From: Maioricimonas rarisocia
GTDB lineage: Bacteria; Planctomycetota; Planctomycetia; Planctomycetales; Planctomycetaceae
NCBI RefSeq assembly: GCF_007747795.1
Contig: NZ_CP036275.1
Coordinates: forward strand, 4,766,001 to 4,830,000
Length of the DNA stretch: 64,000 bases
Reading direction: 5' to 3'
This document shows, piece after piece, positions 45,978-56,300 of this stretch. The position numbers were made by a program, and so were the translations under genes. Below the pieces are notes generated by a model. That model was given only the letters and a program-made list of their open reading frames with translations, was not told the origin of the DNA and made no database searches. Position 1 is the stretch's first letter. Each line of letters begins with the position of its first letter.

Positions 45978-46076
45978 GTCGGGCCTTCTGGCGGCACGAG
46001 GTGATCTCCGTCGCCGGTGCCTCGTGCCGCCGGCTCAAATCAGTATCCGTCCTCTCGAGATCCAGTTGAGCCCGGG

Positions 46077-48026
46077 TCAGGGAAGCTCCCAGTGCCCGTT
46101 GAAGATGCCTGCCCGCACGACTTCCTCGCTGAAGGATTTTCCGTCTTCAGCCTCGCTGAACTTCAGGACGGCGAAGTCACCCAGCTTGGGGAACAGCCAT
46201 GAATTCGAGGCCCGGAAATCCTTCTCGTGAATCGTATGTCCCGAGTTGATGACCACGTACCGCTTTGGATTGAGCGGGTTCGGGAAGATCATCACGACCG
46301 CATGTGTGGCGGGGTCGTACTCCTGACCGTCGAACTCGATGCGGTCCTTCGTCCACGTTAAGGGAAGGTCCTCCACGACGCGGGCGAGCACAGCGTTGGA
46401 GCCGGGATCGCCGAACAGCACCAGGTTCTTCTGAGCGATCTGCTCGTCGGTCAGTTCGCTGTCGCTGATGACCGGAATGTGTCCGCGGAGCCACTTGTCG
46501 AACTCGGCTTCGAAGCGACTCAGGGCGGCATCGCTCCAGTTCTGCAGCGGCTGAGACCAGGCGGTGCCGGTTCCCTTCACGCAGACGAACGGCTCCATGA
46601 ACGCGTCGTCGATCGGTCCCTGCAGCCCGGGCCGCTTGTGCTGCTCGGGGTTCTCGACGAACGACAGCGACTCGTCATAGTCGAGGACCTGCCAGCCGTC
46701 GCTCTCCCGCACGAAGTACACATCCGGAAGGTTGCTGTCGGCAGCAGCGTTGAGGTCGACCGGTTCCGACCCGTCGATCGACACGCGATCGGCCGCGCCT
46801 CGGGCGATGCTCAGCGCGGTGACGTTGTCGGTCGTCAGTCGCAGCACGTTCCGCTCGTCGAGCCGGCTTTCGACGGTCGACGGTTCGTACTGCCGATCAA
46901 GTTCGTGCAGCGTCAGCCACTCGCAGTCGTTGTACCGGAGCGTGCTGGTCGTGAAACGGATCTCCCGGCGGCCGGGGAAGGTCGGACGTCCCTTGCGGCG
47001 GTGTTCGGCCAGGAACGCCATAAACTTCTCTTTGCTGATGTCGTCGAACTTGTGCCCCATGTTCTTGCCGATGATCAGCTCGACCGGCACGTCGACCTCA
47101 CCCGCCTCTTCCCGCATGATCAGGCTGGCGGCCAGCTGCTTGTCCTTCTCGCCGCCGTAGGTGATGAACGGCACATTGGCGAGGTTGAGGGCGTAGTCGG
47201 CCGCGTCGTAGATCCGCAGCGTACGATGCTGATACTCGGGGAGCTGCTCCTTGACGTTCTGATAGCGGTAGAAGTCGACGAAGCCGGCTCCCGCTCCGAC
47301 GGCGACCCACTTCGAGGGATGATGCACCCCAAGATGCCAGGCACCGGCTCCTCCCATCGAGAAGCCCCACAGCACGATGCGGCGGTCATCGATACGGAAG
47401 CGACGCTGCACATCCGCCATGGCTTCGAAGACGTCCGTCTCGCCGCTCCAGCGATAGGCGTTGTTGATCCGGCCGAACACGTCGAGCTGAATCCAGTCCT
47501 GCCCTTCGGCCACGTCCTTGCCGTCATGCTTGCGGATGAAGCTGACTTCGTTGAGCGTGCCGCCCCGCCCGTGCAGAACGACGTAGAGCGGCCATCGCTT
47601 GCCGTCGGCGGGATCGAACCCGGCCGGCAGTTGCAGGGCGTACGGTTGGACCGATTCGTCGACTTTCGAGCGGTAGCCGAGGATCAGGCTTCCCGGTGCT
47701 GTTCCCCAATCGCTCTTCCCGCCTTTGAGAGCAGCGGCGCGCTGCAGGCCGGTGTCGAGCGCGGCGATCGTGTCCTTTTCGTAGTTCGGCTTGTAGAACT
47801 CGTTGTGCCGGAGGATCCAGTCGGCTGCCTTGGCGTAGACCTCGACGTCAGCAAGGACGCGGTCGTCGGCGCCCTGCTGGCGGAGGACCTCGATCTCCCG
47901 GTTCAACCGATCGAGCCGGTCCTGGATCGCCGCTTTCCCCTCGGGTGAAGGGGCCTGAGCCATTGCTGCCGTGACGCTGAAGGTCAGGGCAATAGCTGCT
48001 GCCACAAGTCCGCACCATGTGCGCAT
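46077..48026 (-). CDS. Exported alpha/beta-hydrolase (prolyl-oligopeptidase/esterase-like)
   Basis: 649 residues with a signal peptide (MRTWCGLVAAAIALTFSVTAAMAQA). A helical/coiled N-terminal part (~30-100) leads into an alpha/beta-hydrolase: oxyanion region WPLYVVLHGRGGTLNEVSF, nucleophile elbow VLWGFSMGGAGAWHLG (G-F-S-M-G), and a catalytic His candidate in IIGKNMGHKFDD. The C-terminal ~300 residues (EIRFTTSTLRYNDCEWLTLHELDR...) form an extra beta-rich domain and the GDPGSNAVLARV region typical of planctomycete members. Likely a secreted esterase or peptidase. AAGGA 9 nt before ATG 48026 decides between two close Met codons. Confidence 0.82.
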   Translation of the reverse strand: MRTWCGLVAAAIALTFSVTAAMAQAPSPEGKAAIQDRLDRLNREIEVLRQQGADDRVLADVEVYAKAADWILRHNEFYKPNYEKDTIAALDTGLQRAAALKGGKSDWGTAPGSLILGYRSKVDESVQPYALQLPAGFDPADGKRWPLYVVLHGRGGTLNEVSFIRKHDGKDVAEGQDWIQLDVFGRINNAYRWSGETDVFEAMADVQRRFRIDDRRIVLWGFSMGGAGAWHLGVHHPSKWVAVGAGAGFVDFYRYQNVKEQLPEYQHRTLRIYDAADYALNLANVPFITYGGEKDKQLAASLIMREEAGEVDVPVELIIGKNMGHKFDDISKEKFMAFLAEHRRKGRPTFPGRREIRFTTSTLRYNDCEWLTLHELDRQYEPSTVESRLDERNVLRLTTDNVTALSIARGAADRVSIDGSEPVDLNAAADSNLPDVYFVRESDGWQVLDYDESLSFVENPEQHKRPGLQGPIDDAFMEPFVCVKGTGTAWSQPLQNWSDAALSRFEAEFDKWLRGHIPVISDSELTDEQIAQKNLVLFGDPGSNAVLARVVEDLPLTWTKDRIEFDGQEYDPATHAVVMIFPNPLNPKRYVVINSGHTIHEKDFRASNSWLFPKLGDFAVLKFSEAEDGKSFSEEVVRAGIFNGHWELP

Positions 48027-48150
48027 CGTTTGCATTCCTTGTCGTAACGGGCCGTCGGCCCGATCTCCGTTGGTTGAGTCTCTGCTGTCGTGGCTATGCT
48101 GAGGGACGTTGTGCGGCCATCCGCACGATCGTCGTACCTCGAGGTTGCAT

Positions 48151-48177
48151 GCACTGGCAGGCAAGCTGCCAGTGGCA
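48151..48177. repeat. Palindromic repeat CACTGGC..GCCAGTG
   Basis: GCACTGGCAGGCAAGCTGCC followed by AGTGGCA forms a hairpin. Related hairpins occur at 30619 and 31179. It sits in the 169-nt space between the hydrolase start and the PQQ-propeller stop. Confidence 0.7.
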
Positions 48178-48195
48178 CCCGACGATGGGCTTCGG

Positions 48196-49449
48196 CTACC
48201 CGCCGATGCACCAGAGCCGGTCGAAGGTGCGAAGAAGGATGCGGCCATCGACGAATGCGGGGGTCGCGACGGTGAACTCGTCCAGCGGATTCTCACTGAC
48301 GATCTCGAGTTCGTCGCCCGCCTTCAGCACGAACGTCGTGCCGTCTTCGCGGGTGAGGTACAGATGTTCGCCGGCCAGAAGCGGCGAAGCGCTGTAGGCA
48401 TTGCGGTTCTTCGGAAGCTGCCGCTGTGCGATGACGCGACCGGTGTCGACGTCCAGACAGCTGACGGTTCCCTTGTCGTCGCAGATGTAGACGCGGCCAT
48501 CCTGCGCAGCAGGCGTCGGAACGTCGGCGGAAAGCTCTCCCTCGTCGTGGGCCCAGACGGTGTGCGACTTCGTGACATCGCCGCTGCCACCCAGACGGAT
48601 CGCGGTGAGCGTGTTCCCACGAGCGTACGGGGCGATCACGAGATCGCCCTCGACGACCGGCGAGGCAATCGAGCGGAAGTACTCGTTTCCTTCCGGGTTC
48701 ATGCCGCTGACTTTCCAGAGCAGTTTGCCATCAGCAGCATCATGGGCGGTGACGTGATCGGCGCCGAGAACGACGATGATCTCGCGGCCGTCATGCTGCG
48801 TCACGACGGGAGTCGAGTAGCTCTGCGCCGCTTCACTGGGTGCGCCGAGATTGCGATCCACTTTCCAGGCGACGTCGCCGGTGGCGGGATCGAAGGCGGC
48901 GACATAAGAGGGGCCGGTCTGCTGGCAGGCGACGACGACGTGCTGGTTGGTCAGGACGGGTGACGTTCCGAGGTCCCACCACAGCGTGTCTTCGCCGTAC
49001 TTGTCCTGCAGGTTGTGATGCCACAGGACGTTACCTTCGAAATCGAGGGCGGCGAAGTCTCCGCTCTTGAAGTAAACGTAGACGCGCTCGCCGTCGGTGA
49101 CGGGGGACGGATTGCTGCCGCTTCCCTTGCGATGCTTGCCGGGCCGTTCGTCTCCCAGGGGCGTCGCCCACTGCTGCTCGCCGGACATGTTGTACGCGAT
49201 GACAAAGTTCTTGCCGTCGCGGGGCGAGGTGAGAACGATCAGGTCATTCCAGACGGCGGGAGTCGAGCCGGCAGCACCCGGGAGGTCGACCTTCCACGCA
49301 ACATTCTCTTCGGCACTCCAGGACGTCGGATAGTCGTCGGCCGGAGCCGTACCGTTGCCGGCAGGTCCACGCCAGGAGGGCCAGACATCAGCAGCCATCG
49401 TCGGCTGCGCCAGTGCCGCGACAAAGACGAAGGTAATCAGGTACCGCAT
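48196..49449 (-). CDS. Exported PQQ-binding-like beta-propeller protein
   Basis: 417 residues, signal peptide MRYLITFVFVAALAQPTMAA, then WPSWRGPAGNGTAPADDYPTSWSAEENVAWKV, the usual start of planctomycete PQQ-like propellers. Repeats with the tryptophan-docking pattern recur (AYNMSGEQQWATPLG, ALDFEGNVLWHHNL, AFDPATGDVAWKV, AHDAADGKLLWKV, CLDVDTGRVIAQRQL). There are no evident metal/PQQ catalytic residues, so it may be a structural or binding propeller rather than a dehydrogenase. Lies upstream of the hydrolase gene on the same strand. Confidence 0.88.
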   Translation of the reverse strand: MRYLITFVFVAALAQPTMAADVWPSWRGPAGNGTAPADDYPTSWSAEENVAWKVDLPGAAGSTPAVWNDLIVLTSPRDGKNFVIAYNMSGEQQWATPLGDERPGKHRKGSGSNPSPVTDGERVYVYFKSGDFAALDFEGNVLWHHNLQDKYGEDTLWWDLGTSPVLTNQHVVVACQQTGPSYVAAFDPATGDVAWKVDRNLGAPSEAAQSYSTPVVTQHDGREIIVVLGADHVTAHDAADGKLLWKVSGMNPEGNEYFRSIASPVVEGDLVIAPYARGNTLTAIRLGGSGDVTKSHTVWAHDEGELSADVPTPAAQDGRVYICDDKGTVSCLDVDTGRVIAQRQLPKNRNAYSASPLLAGEHLYLTREDGTTFVLKAGDELEIVSENPLDEFTVATPAFVDGRILLRTFDRLWCIGG

Positions 49450-49658
49450 GGTAGGAGGCCTTCTCGGGAGGGAGGACGTCGGGGAGGCCGGCCGGAGTGG
49501 CAGATCCGGCAGCCATCGCGTCTCTCTATCCTAGCAGCGACCTCGACGAATCTCGATTCCACGCGCGCACAAAGAAGGCCGCTGCCAGCACAGGGCGGGC
49601 AACGGCCGGAATGATGTTCAGAGGTGGCTCGTCGTCAGTCGGGAAGCCCCCGGCGGCA

Positions 49659-50723
49659 TCAGCGCCACTTGGGGATTCGCATCAGCTGCGGATTCGGGTC
49701 GAACGCCCACAGCTTGACGCGGCTGTCCATCTGCGCGGGATTCACCTTCGCGGGATCGAGCTTGCGACCGTTGCCGTCGATCGCGAGGAACTGCACCTTC
49801 ACGCTCGGCGTGTTCTGATCGCCGACGACTTCCTGCGTGGCGGCGAACTTCTGATAGAACAACCGGATCTTCGGATCACGCGGCGAGTCAAACGATCCGA
49901 CGGTCACCACCGACTGGAAGCGATCGTGCCAGACGTAGGCGTCGATCCCTTCGTTGTCCCTCAGGGCGATCGCGAGCTGCTGGGCCTGCATGGCGGCGGC
50001 ATCGAGGTCGTTGTCCTTGAGGAATCCATCGAGCGTGATGCCTTGGGCCTTGCCGACCTGCGTCACCGACTTCCCTGAGAAAGTGGCCACGACCAGCGTG
50101 AAATCGCCGTCGGCATCGAGCAGTGAGTGGCGGACACCGCTGTTGAGCTGTGCGAGCAGTGGATCGCGACGGCGCTGAGCGACTTCTTCGGCCGAGAGAA
50201 GGGGGTTGATTGTCAGGAACGCACCGCTGAGCGGTCCGGGACGGCCGGGCGTCGGCTGGTAGACGACCCCGTCTTCGAGGCTCCTGGGGCGGAACTTCTT
50301 GATCCAGGCGAGCGTCTGCTGGGCCGTTTCATTGTCGATCGACGGATAGTTGCCGGCGATCACGCAGGTGGCAGCGACGCGGCGGAGGTTCTTGCGGCGA
50401 TCGTCCCGTCCGGCGCGGTCGACGGTCGTGATCACCTCGTTGTCGGGCGTCCGTTCGAAGACGTAGGCCGGGATGCCCTTCTTTCGCAGCTCGTAGACGA
50501 GTTCGTCGGCGGCCTGGTCGGGCGTTTTCCCCTTGACCGTTTTGCCGTCGGAGGCGGTCGTGTGGAAGCTGGCCACCAGGATCATCCAGGGGCCGTGCTG
50601 CTTTCCCAGTTGATATCGCTTGCCCTGGACCGCTTCGATGCGGGCGGCATGGGCGGTGGCGGCCGGGAGAACACTCGAAACGGTCAGGCAGATCAGCAGT
50701 GGCACGGACAGGCCGATGCGCAT
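49659..50723 (-). CDS. Secreted protein of unknown function
   Basis: 354 residues; signal peptide MRIGLSVPLLICLTVSSVLPAATAHA. Two related segments, GPWMILVASFHTT...ADELVYELRKKGIPAYVF and FTLVVATFSG...QQLAIALRDNEGIDAYVWHDRFQSVVTVGSF, have the shape of SPOR-like domains (strand, helix, then an x-A-Y-V strand), so an internal duplication with peptidoglycan-binding-like folds is possible; this is inference. AAGGAG 7 nt before ATG. The 209-nt space to the PQQ gene holds nothing recognised. Confidence 0.7.
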   Translation of the reverse strand: MRIGLSVPLLICLTVSSVLPAATAHAARIEAVQGKRYQLGKQHGPWMILVASFHTTASDGKTVKGKTPDQAADELVYELRKKGIPAYVFERTPDNEVITTVDRAGRDDRRKNLRRVAATCVIAGNYPSIDNETAQQTLAWIKKFRPRSLEDGVVYQPTPGRPGPLSGAFLTINPLLSAEEVAQRRRDPLLAQLNSGVRHSLLDADGDFTLVVATFSGKSVTQVGKAQGITLDGFLKDNDLDAAAMQAQQLAIALRDNEGIDAYVWHDRFQSVVTVGSFDSPRDPKIRLFYQKFAATQEVVGDQNTPSVKVQFLAIDGNGRKLDPAKVNPAQMDSRVKLWAFDPNPQLMRIPKWR

Positions 50724-50886
50724 CGCACACTCCTTGTGCTGCGGTCGGTGAATGGGCTGAACGAATACAGACGGTCGTTCGGCGGGCAGGGCACATCCTG
50801 TGCGCCCGGAACGTCGCCCACTGGTGGTGTTTTTGGGAAAAATGCGGCTCGGGCCGCAGAAAGACTGGAGAGGAGGCGGGCTTGTA

Positions 50887-51633
50887 TCAGATCTCGCGAA
50901 TCGTGTCCAGAGGCCATTTGTCGCCGAGCGTCTCCTGCTGCAGCAGCGTGAGCTGATGGATCCCGGCGCGGGCCATCTTCAACTGGGCGGCCAGCTCCGC
51001 ATCGGAAAACGTGCCCCGCTCGGCGGTTCCCTGCAGTTCGACGAACTGGCCGCTGCCGGTCATCACGATGTTCGCATCGACCTGAGCGATGCTGTCTTCG
51101 CTGTAGTCGAGGTCGAGCAGGATCTGGCTGTCCACGATTCCGACGCTGATGGCGGCGACACTGTCGGTGAATACGCGGCGACTGTCGAAGCCGGGATCTT
51201 CGATGGAGGTGACCGCATCGACCAGGGCAATGAAGCCGCCGGTGATGCTCAGCGTGCGAGTCCCGCCATCCGCCTCGAGGACGTCACAATCGACGGTGAT
51301 CGTCCTCGCGCCGAGTGCTTCGAAGTCGACGACAGCCCGCAGGCTGCGGCCGATCAGCCGCTGGATCTCGGTGGTCCGCCCGTCCACCTTGTTGCGGTCG
51401 CGACGTTTGCGGGGCGACGTGCTGCCGGGCAGCATGTTGTACTCGGCGGTGACCCATCCGGTGGGGGGATCTTCGTACTTCTTCCAGGGCGGGACATCTT
51501 CGTCGACGCTGGCGGTACAGAGGATCGTGGTGCGACCGGCGCGAATGAGTACGCTTCCCGGGCTTTGCCGCGTGAAGCCACGTTCTACGGTGATGGGTCG
51601 AAGATCGTCGGGCTGCCGCTGGTCGTGACGCAT
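50887..51633 (-). CDS. rph: Ribonuclease PH
   Basis: Phosphorolytic 3'-5' exoribonuclease that trims tRNA 3' ends; 248 residues. Signature stretches: [71 protein letters not shown] with the phosphate-binding Arg, [22 protein letters not shown] and [21 protein letters not shown]. No SD is seen. Divergent from the M28 peptidase gene, with two dispersed repeats between. Confidence 0.96.
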   Translation of the reverse strand: MRHDQRQPDDLRPITVERGFTRQSPGSVLIRAGRTTILCTASVDEDVPPWKKYEDPPTGWVTAEYNMLPGSTSPRKRRDRNKVDGRTTEIQRLIGRSLRAVVDFEALGARTITVDCDVLEADGGTRTLSITGGFIALVDAVTSIEDPGFDSRRVFTDSVAAISVGIVDSQILLDLDYSEDSIAQVDANIVMTGSGQFVELQGTAERGTFSDAELAAQLKMARAGIHQLTLLQQETLGDKWPLDTIREI

Positions 51634-51958
51634 GGGAAATCAGATCGTCGGGAGTAAGAACAGGTGAGGCGTCCTCCGGAGGAGAACCGGTCGCAGCAGG
51701 GAAGTCTAATTGCGGGGGGACCGTTTCGAAAGGTTGCTCCGAGGGGCGCGGCAAACCGCGGTTGCCAGCGTGAACGGGGCCGCCTATCGTGACAGCGCAG
51801 CCGAAAGGAACAATGGCTGCACAGTCTTCAACAGGAATCAGGGAATGGCGTTGCTTCCGATGACTGATCTGCCGAACAACCGTTGCCGTACAGCGACCGG
51901 GGCTCTGGTGCGGTTTGCCTGCCTGAAATTCGTTGTCGCATGCCATGCCGGCCTTCGC

Positions 51959-52192
51959 GTGCTGCGCTGGTCCGGCACTGCAGCCACCTCTCGGGTGCCA
52001 CGGCTCTGTGAGCCGTGCGCGTCACCCACTGGGGCCGTGACGTCGACAGGTCGGTCGTTCGTCGCTACTGCGTGGTGTGTGCTCCGGCGAGCCGCGTCGC
52101 AGTCCTGCGCCCCAGCCACCCGCCGCGTGCTGCGCTGGTCCAGCACTGCAGCCTCCTCTCGGGTGCCACAGCTCTGCGAGCCGTACGCGTCG
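51959..52192. repeat. Two direct copies of a 65-bp dispersed repeat
   Basis: Copies at 51959-52024 and 52127-52192 differ at 5 of about 65 positions. Each contains an inverted repeat around CACGGCTCTGTGAGCCGTG (second copy slightly changed). The reverse complement of part of it occurs at 36478-36498. They fill much of the 577-nt space between rph and the peptidase gene and are in frame with the peptidase gene. Confidence 0.85.
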
Positions 52193-52210
52193 CTTCGACC
52201 GAGCGTCGCG

Positions 52211-53191
52211 ATGTACTGCACGCCAGCCACCCGCGTATTCCCTGTTCTGCTGACTGCCGTGATGATCTCCCTGGGGTGCGGTGGTGCCGCCCCGGCACCG
52301 GTTGTGGCCAGCGGACCGTGGGACAACTTCCGCGGCAACCAGGCGTTCGAGTACCTCGAACAGGTCTGTGCGATCGGACCGCGGATCAGCGGCACCGAGG
52401 GAATGCGGCAGCAGCAGGAACTGTTGCAGAGCCATTTCGAGGGACTGGGAGCCCAGGTGCGGTATCAGGGCTTTGACGTCGCTCATCCGGAAACCGGTAT
52501 GCCGGTCCGGCTACAGAACATGATCGTCTCATGGCATCCCGAAGCGAAACAGCGGGTACTGCTCTGCTGTCACTACGATACCCGTCCCTGGCCGGATCGA
52601 GAGCTGCTGCCCCATAACCGCCGCAAGCCGTTTATCGGGGCGAACGACGGCGGCAGTGGCGTGGCACTGCTGATGGAACTGGGGCACCACATGGCGTCGC
52701 TCAAGCCGCGGTATGGTGTCGACTTCGTGTTCTTCGATGCCGAGGAACTGATCTACAACAGTCGCCGCGACAAGTACTTTCTCGGCTCGGAACACTTTGC
52801 CCAGCAGTATCGGGACAATCCGCCGCCGTACCGCTATGAGTACGGCGTGCTGCTCGACATGGTGGCTGATCGGGACTTCAAGGTGTACTACGAGCGGAAC
52901 AGTCTGAAGTACGCGCGGAGCGTCACGCAGAGCGTGTGGGCGGCAGCGCGGGCCGTGGGAGTTCGCGAGTTCGTTGCTCGGCCGAAACACGAAGTTCGGG
53001 ACGATCATCTGCCACTCAACCAGATCGCCCGCATCCCCACGTGCGACGTGATCGACTTCGACTATCCGTACTGGCACAAGCGGAATGATCTGCCGGCTGC
53101 CTGCTCGCCGCAAACGCTCGAAAAGGTCGGGCGCGTGATGGTGTACTGGCTCGAGCATCTGCCGGTGTCGGCCGGTTCGCGGAGCCGGTGA
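52211..53191 (+). CDS. M28-family metallopeptidase lipoprotein, glutaminyl-cyclase-like
   Basis: 326 residues from the chosen ATG, which starts a lipoprotein signal (RVFPVLLTAVMISLGC). The M28 zinc-site residues are in VLLCCHYDTRPWPDRE (His), FIGANDGGSGVALLMELG (Asp), VFFDAEEL (Glu pair) and VRDDHLPLNQIARIPTCDVIDFDYPYWH (His). The RPWPDRE and ANDGGSG context resembles glutaminyl-peptide cyclotransferases, which form N-terminal pyroglutamate; aminopeptidase activity is the alternative. The reading frame stays open back to 51710, but that part is translated repeat DNA. No SD. Confidence 0.82.
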   Translation: MYCTPATRVFPVLLTAVMISLGCGGAAPAPVVASGPWDNFRGNQAFEYLEQVCAIGPRISGTEGMRQQQELLQSHFEGLGAQVRYQGFDVAHPETGMPVRLQNMIVSWHPEAKQRVLLCCHYDTRPWPDRELLPHNRRKPFIGANDGGSGVALLMELGHHMASLKPRYGVDFVFFDAEELIYNSRRDKYFLGSEHFAQQYRDNPPPYRYEYGVLLDMVADRDFKVYYERNSLKYARSVTQSVWAAARAVGVREFVARPKHEVRDDHLPLNQIARIPTCDVIDFDYPYWHKRNDLPAACSPQTLEKVGRVMVYWLEHLPVSAGSRSR

Positions 53192-53322
53192 GGCAACAGC
53201 GGGCCGGCGGCAACCGGCGTCGGTGACTGGGCTTGCCCCGGCGGGGGGATCTCCCCTACAAAACGCGGCAGAACGGCGCGACCGGACCGCGCCGCCTGAT
53301 CCGCGTGCCAGGCAAGGATGCC

Positions 53323-56300
53323 ATGTTTCACCGATCCGCCCGGATTCTCGGTCGATTTGCCCCGTCACTTCTTCGCGGCTGCGAAGGACTCCTGCTGGGA
53401 GCGTACCTGCAGGTCTGGGGCATCCAGATTGTTGCGACCTTCGGACAGTCTCTGCCTGTCCTGACCGCTTCGCTGCTGGTCGGTGTCGCTGCCTGGACGC
53501 TGGCCGGCTGGTCGCTGCGAAAGACCGATCCGGGTGAGTCGCGAACGGCTCGCATGATCAGTCACGCCCTGCTGGCCGTCTGGACGCTCGGATTTCCGTA
53601 TCTCGGCGAGACCGTAGTCTCGGGACTGAGTCTGCTGTCGGCAGAGTCTCTGGCGAACCCGTGGCTGGCGACCGCTGTTCTTCTGCCGCTGATGGCGGCG
53701 CTGGTCGGATTGCCGACGCTGCTGTGTGGGTCTGTCGTCACCGGTGACACACCCGGCCAGGACCGCATCGTGCCCCTGATCTGCGGAGCCGCCGGCTCGC
53801 TGTTTCTGCTGCCGATCACTCTTCAGCCCTGGCTGGGGACTGCGGTCGTCTCCTGGATTGCCTGCGGCGGTGGCCTGGCGCTGGCAGCGACGCTGTTTCT
53901 GCGTCGTTCTGTAGTGGCCGACGTGGCACCCGATGCAGGCACCGAACCGGAGTCGACGTCGGTTGCCGGAGCCGACGGGACAACGGTGGGCTTCGCGCTG
54001 ACAGCCTCGCTGGGTTGCGGTTTGGCGATTGCGGCGGCGACGCGACTGACGCAGCAACTGCTGATGGGCAGTGCCTACCTCGCCGGTGCCGAACTGGCCG
54101 GGCTGCTTGCCGGCCTTGCGCTGAGCGGGGTAATCTCCCGCCGGATCGTCGCCCGCAACGGATCACCTGCAATCGCGGCGGCCCTGCTGGCGACCGGCTG
54201 CCTGTTGCTGCTCGACGTATTGTTCGGCGGTCTGATTCGCGCCTCGCTGTGGATCAGTGCCGAGGTGTCGTCACTGCCCCTGCTGTTGCTGCTGCGGGCA
54301 GGACTGGCGGCTCTGATCGTCCTGCCTCTGGGTATCGCCACGGGTCTGCTTGCTCCTATCAGGAAGTCGGCGGGTACGGGATACCGTTTCCCGGGCCTGA
54401 CCGGTGCCGGCGTCGTCTGTGGTTACCTGCTTGCTGTCTGGACGGCAGGCGACATTGCTGCGGTGCTGCCATGGTTGGGAGTTGGAACCCTGCTGCTCGT
54501 GCTTGCGGCGACCTTCCGCGAAGCGGGCCGTCTGGGGTGGAAGCAGCCCGCGCGATTGGCGACGAGTGCCGGGGCCGGGCTGTTCTGCCTGCTGACGGTG
54601 GTCGCTCCCCACGGATACGCTCCCGAGGATTCGGCGAAGCTGCTGTTCTCGACTCGGATGTTTCAGGGGTATCACAACGGTGCGGCGCCGGACGAACTGC
54701 TTCGTGCCGACGATGGGCGGCTGGTAGCGAGCGTGCGGGACGGCAACAGTCACTGGACGGCGTGGCTGTACCGTGGTACTCGCCTGCAGCTGCGGGAAAA
54801 CGGCGTGCCACGGGACGTACGGAGTGTCAATCCGGCCATCTGCCCGGATTCTTCGGCGAATCTGACTCCCGCGATCCTTTCGCTCTGCCTGCATCCCCTT
54901 CCGGAAGATGTCCTCGTGGTCGGCTTCGGCGATGGCGCGACGCTTGAAGGATGCCTGACATTCCCCGTCCGGCACGTCACATGTGTCGAAGGGGCATCCG
55001 GACTGAAGGCAATTCATGAGGCGGCCGTAGCGCCGGCGGTTGGAGTCGATCTTCATGCGGATGATCGACTGCGGATGGTGAACGTCGATCCGCCGCTGGC
55101 GATCGCCGCGAGTGATCGGCAGTACGATGTCGTGCTGCTGAACGAGAACCAGAACGCGCTGATCCGCACGGCGGCCCAGTTTACGAGCGAGTACTACGGT
55201 CGGGTTGCGTCGCGGCTGAACGAGGGGGGCCTGCTGTGTCAGCGTCTGCAGGTGCTCGACCTTGGTCCGGAGGTGGTGCGGGACGTCGTCAGCACGATGC
55301 GGGATGCATTTCCGCAGGTGATGCTCGTAAGCCCTGCTCCCGGCGAAATGCTGCTGCTGGCTTCGCTCTCCTCGGAGCCGATCGTCACCAATGGAATCAT
55401 CGACCGACTGCAGAGCGAGCACGTGCGGCGCCTGTGCAGTCGGATGGCGTGGGACTGGTCGATCGTGACCGGACTCACCTGCCTGCCGCCGGAAGCGGTG
55501 GATGCCTGGCTGGATGCCGAGCCGGGACAGGTCAGCAGCGTCGCGAACGCCCGCCTGGCATGGACGGCACCGGTCGAAGTGATGCGGTGGGCTCCCAAGA
55601 TGCAGCAGTTGCGATCGGCGCTCGAACTGCGAAGCAGTCCGCTCGTCAACCAGCTTGGCGAAGATGTCGACGTGCAGGCGATCTCGCAGCGTCTGGCCGA
55701 CATGCGGGAACAGCAGCGGATTCTTGCCCAGCACCCGGACCACTTCTGGGCGTACCGCAAGACGCTCAAGCAGCGGCTGACCGAGCGGCCGCGTGCGAAG
55801 ATCGTGCAGGTCAAGCATGAAGGACTGAAGCGTACGCTGCACCCGGAAGATCAACGCCGCAAAGCGTACCTCGAAGCACTGGCGGCTGCGGCCGGCACGA
55901 AGACGCCGGACATGGAGACGATCCGTGACGTTGTCGACTTTGTGGAGCCGTACGATCCGCTCGTCAGTTTCTTTGTTCACCAGGAAGTGGCCCGACTGTT
56001 GAGTCGCATGGAGCCGCGTCCGGTGGCTGCCGAGCTTGAGCACTGGCTGCACAGCGTCTACTACGCCCCTCCGCATGACCGGTCGGTGCGGAACATCACC
56101 GAAGCACTCTCGCTGCTGGTCGAATATCCGCAGGCCGTCCCCGACGAACGGGAGCGGTTCGACCTGATTCATGGCCTGCTCGAGACGGTCACCGAGCGGT
56201 GGCGGGTGCGAATGCTGCCCGAATCGGGGACGTCCAAATACGAGCCGGTCGATGCGTCGCGGACTCTCGAGACGGCCCGCGAGGCGCTCGCGGTGCTGGA

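Noticed and set aside
51710-52210. N-terminal extension of the M28 peptidase as real protein
   Set aside because: It is mostly translated dispersed repeats and would bury the lipoprotein signal; kept as an observation instead.
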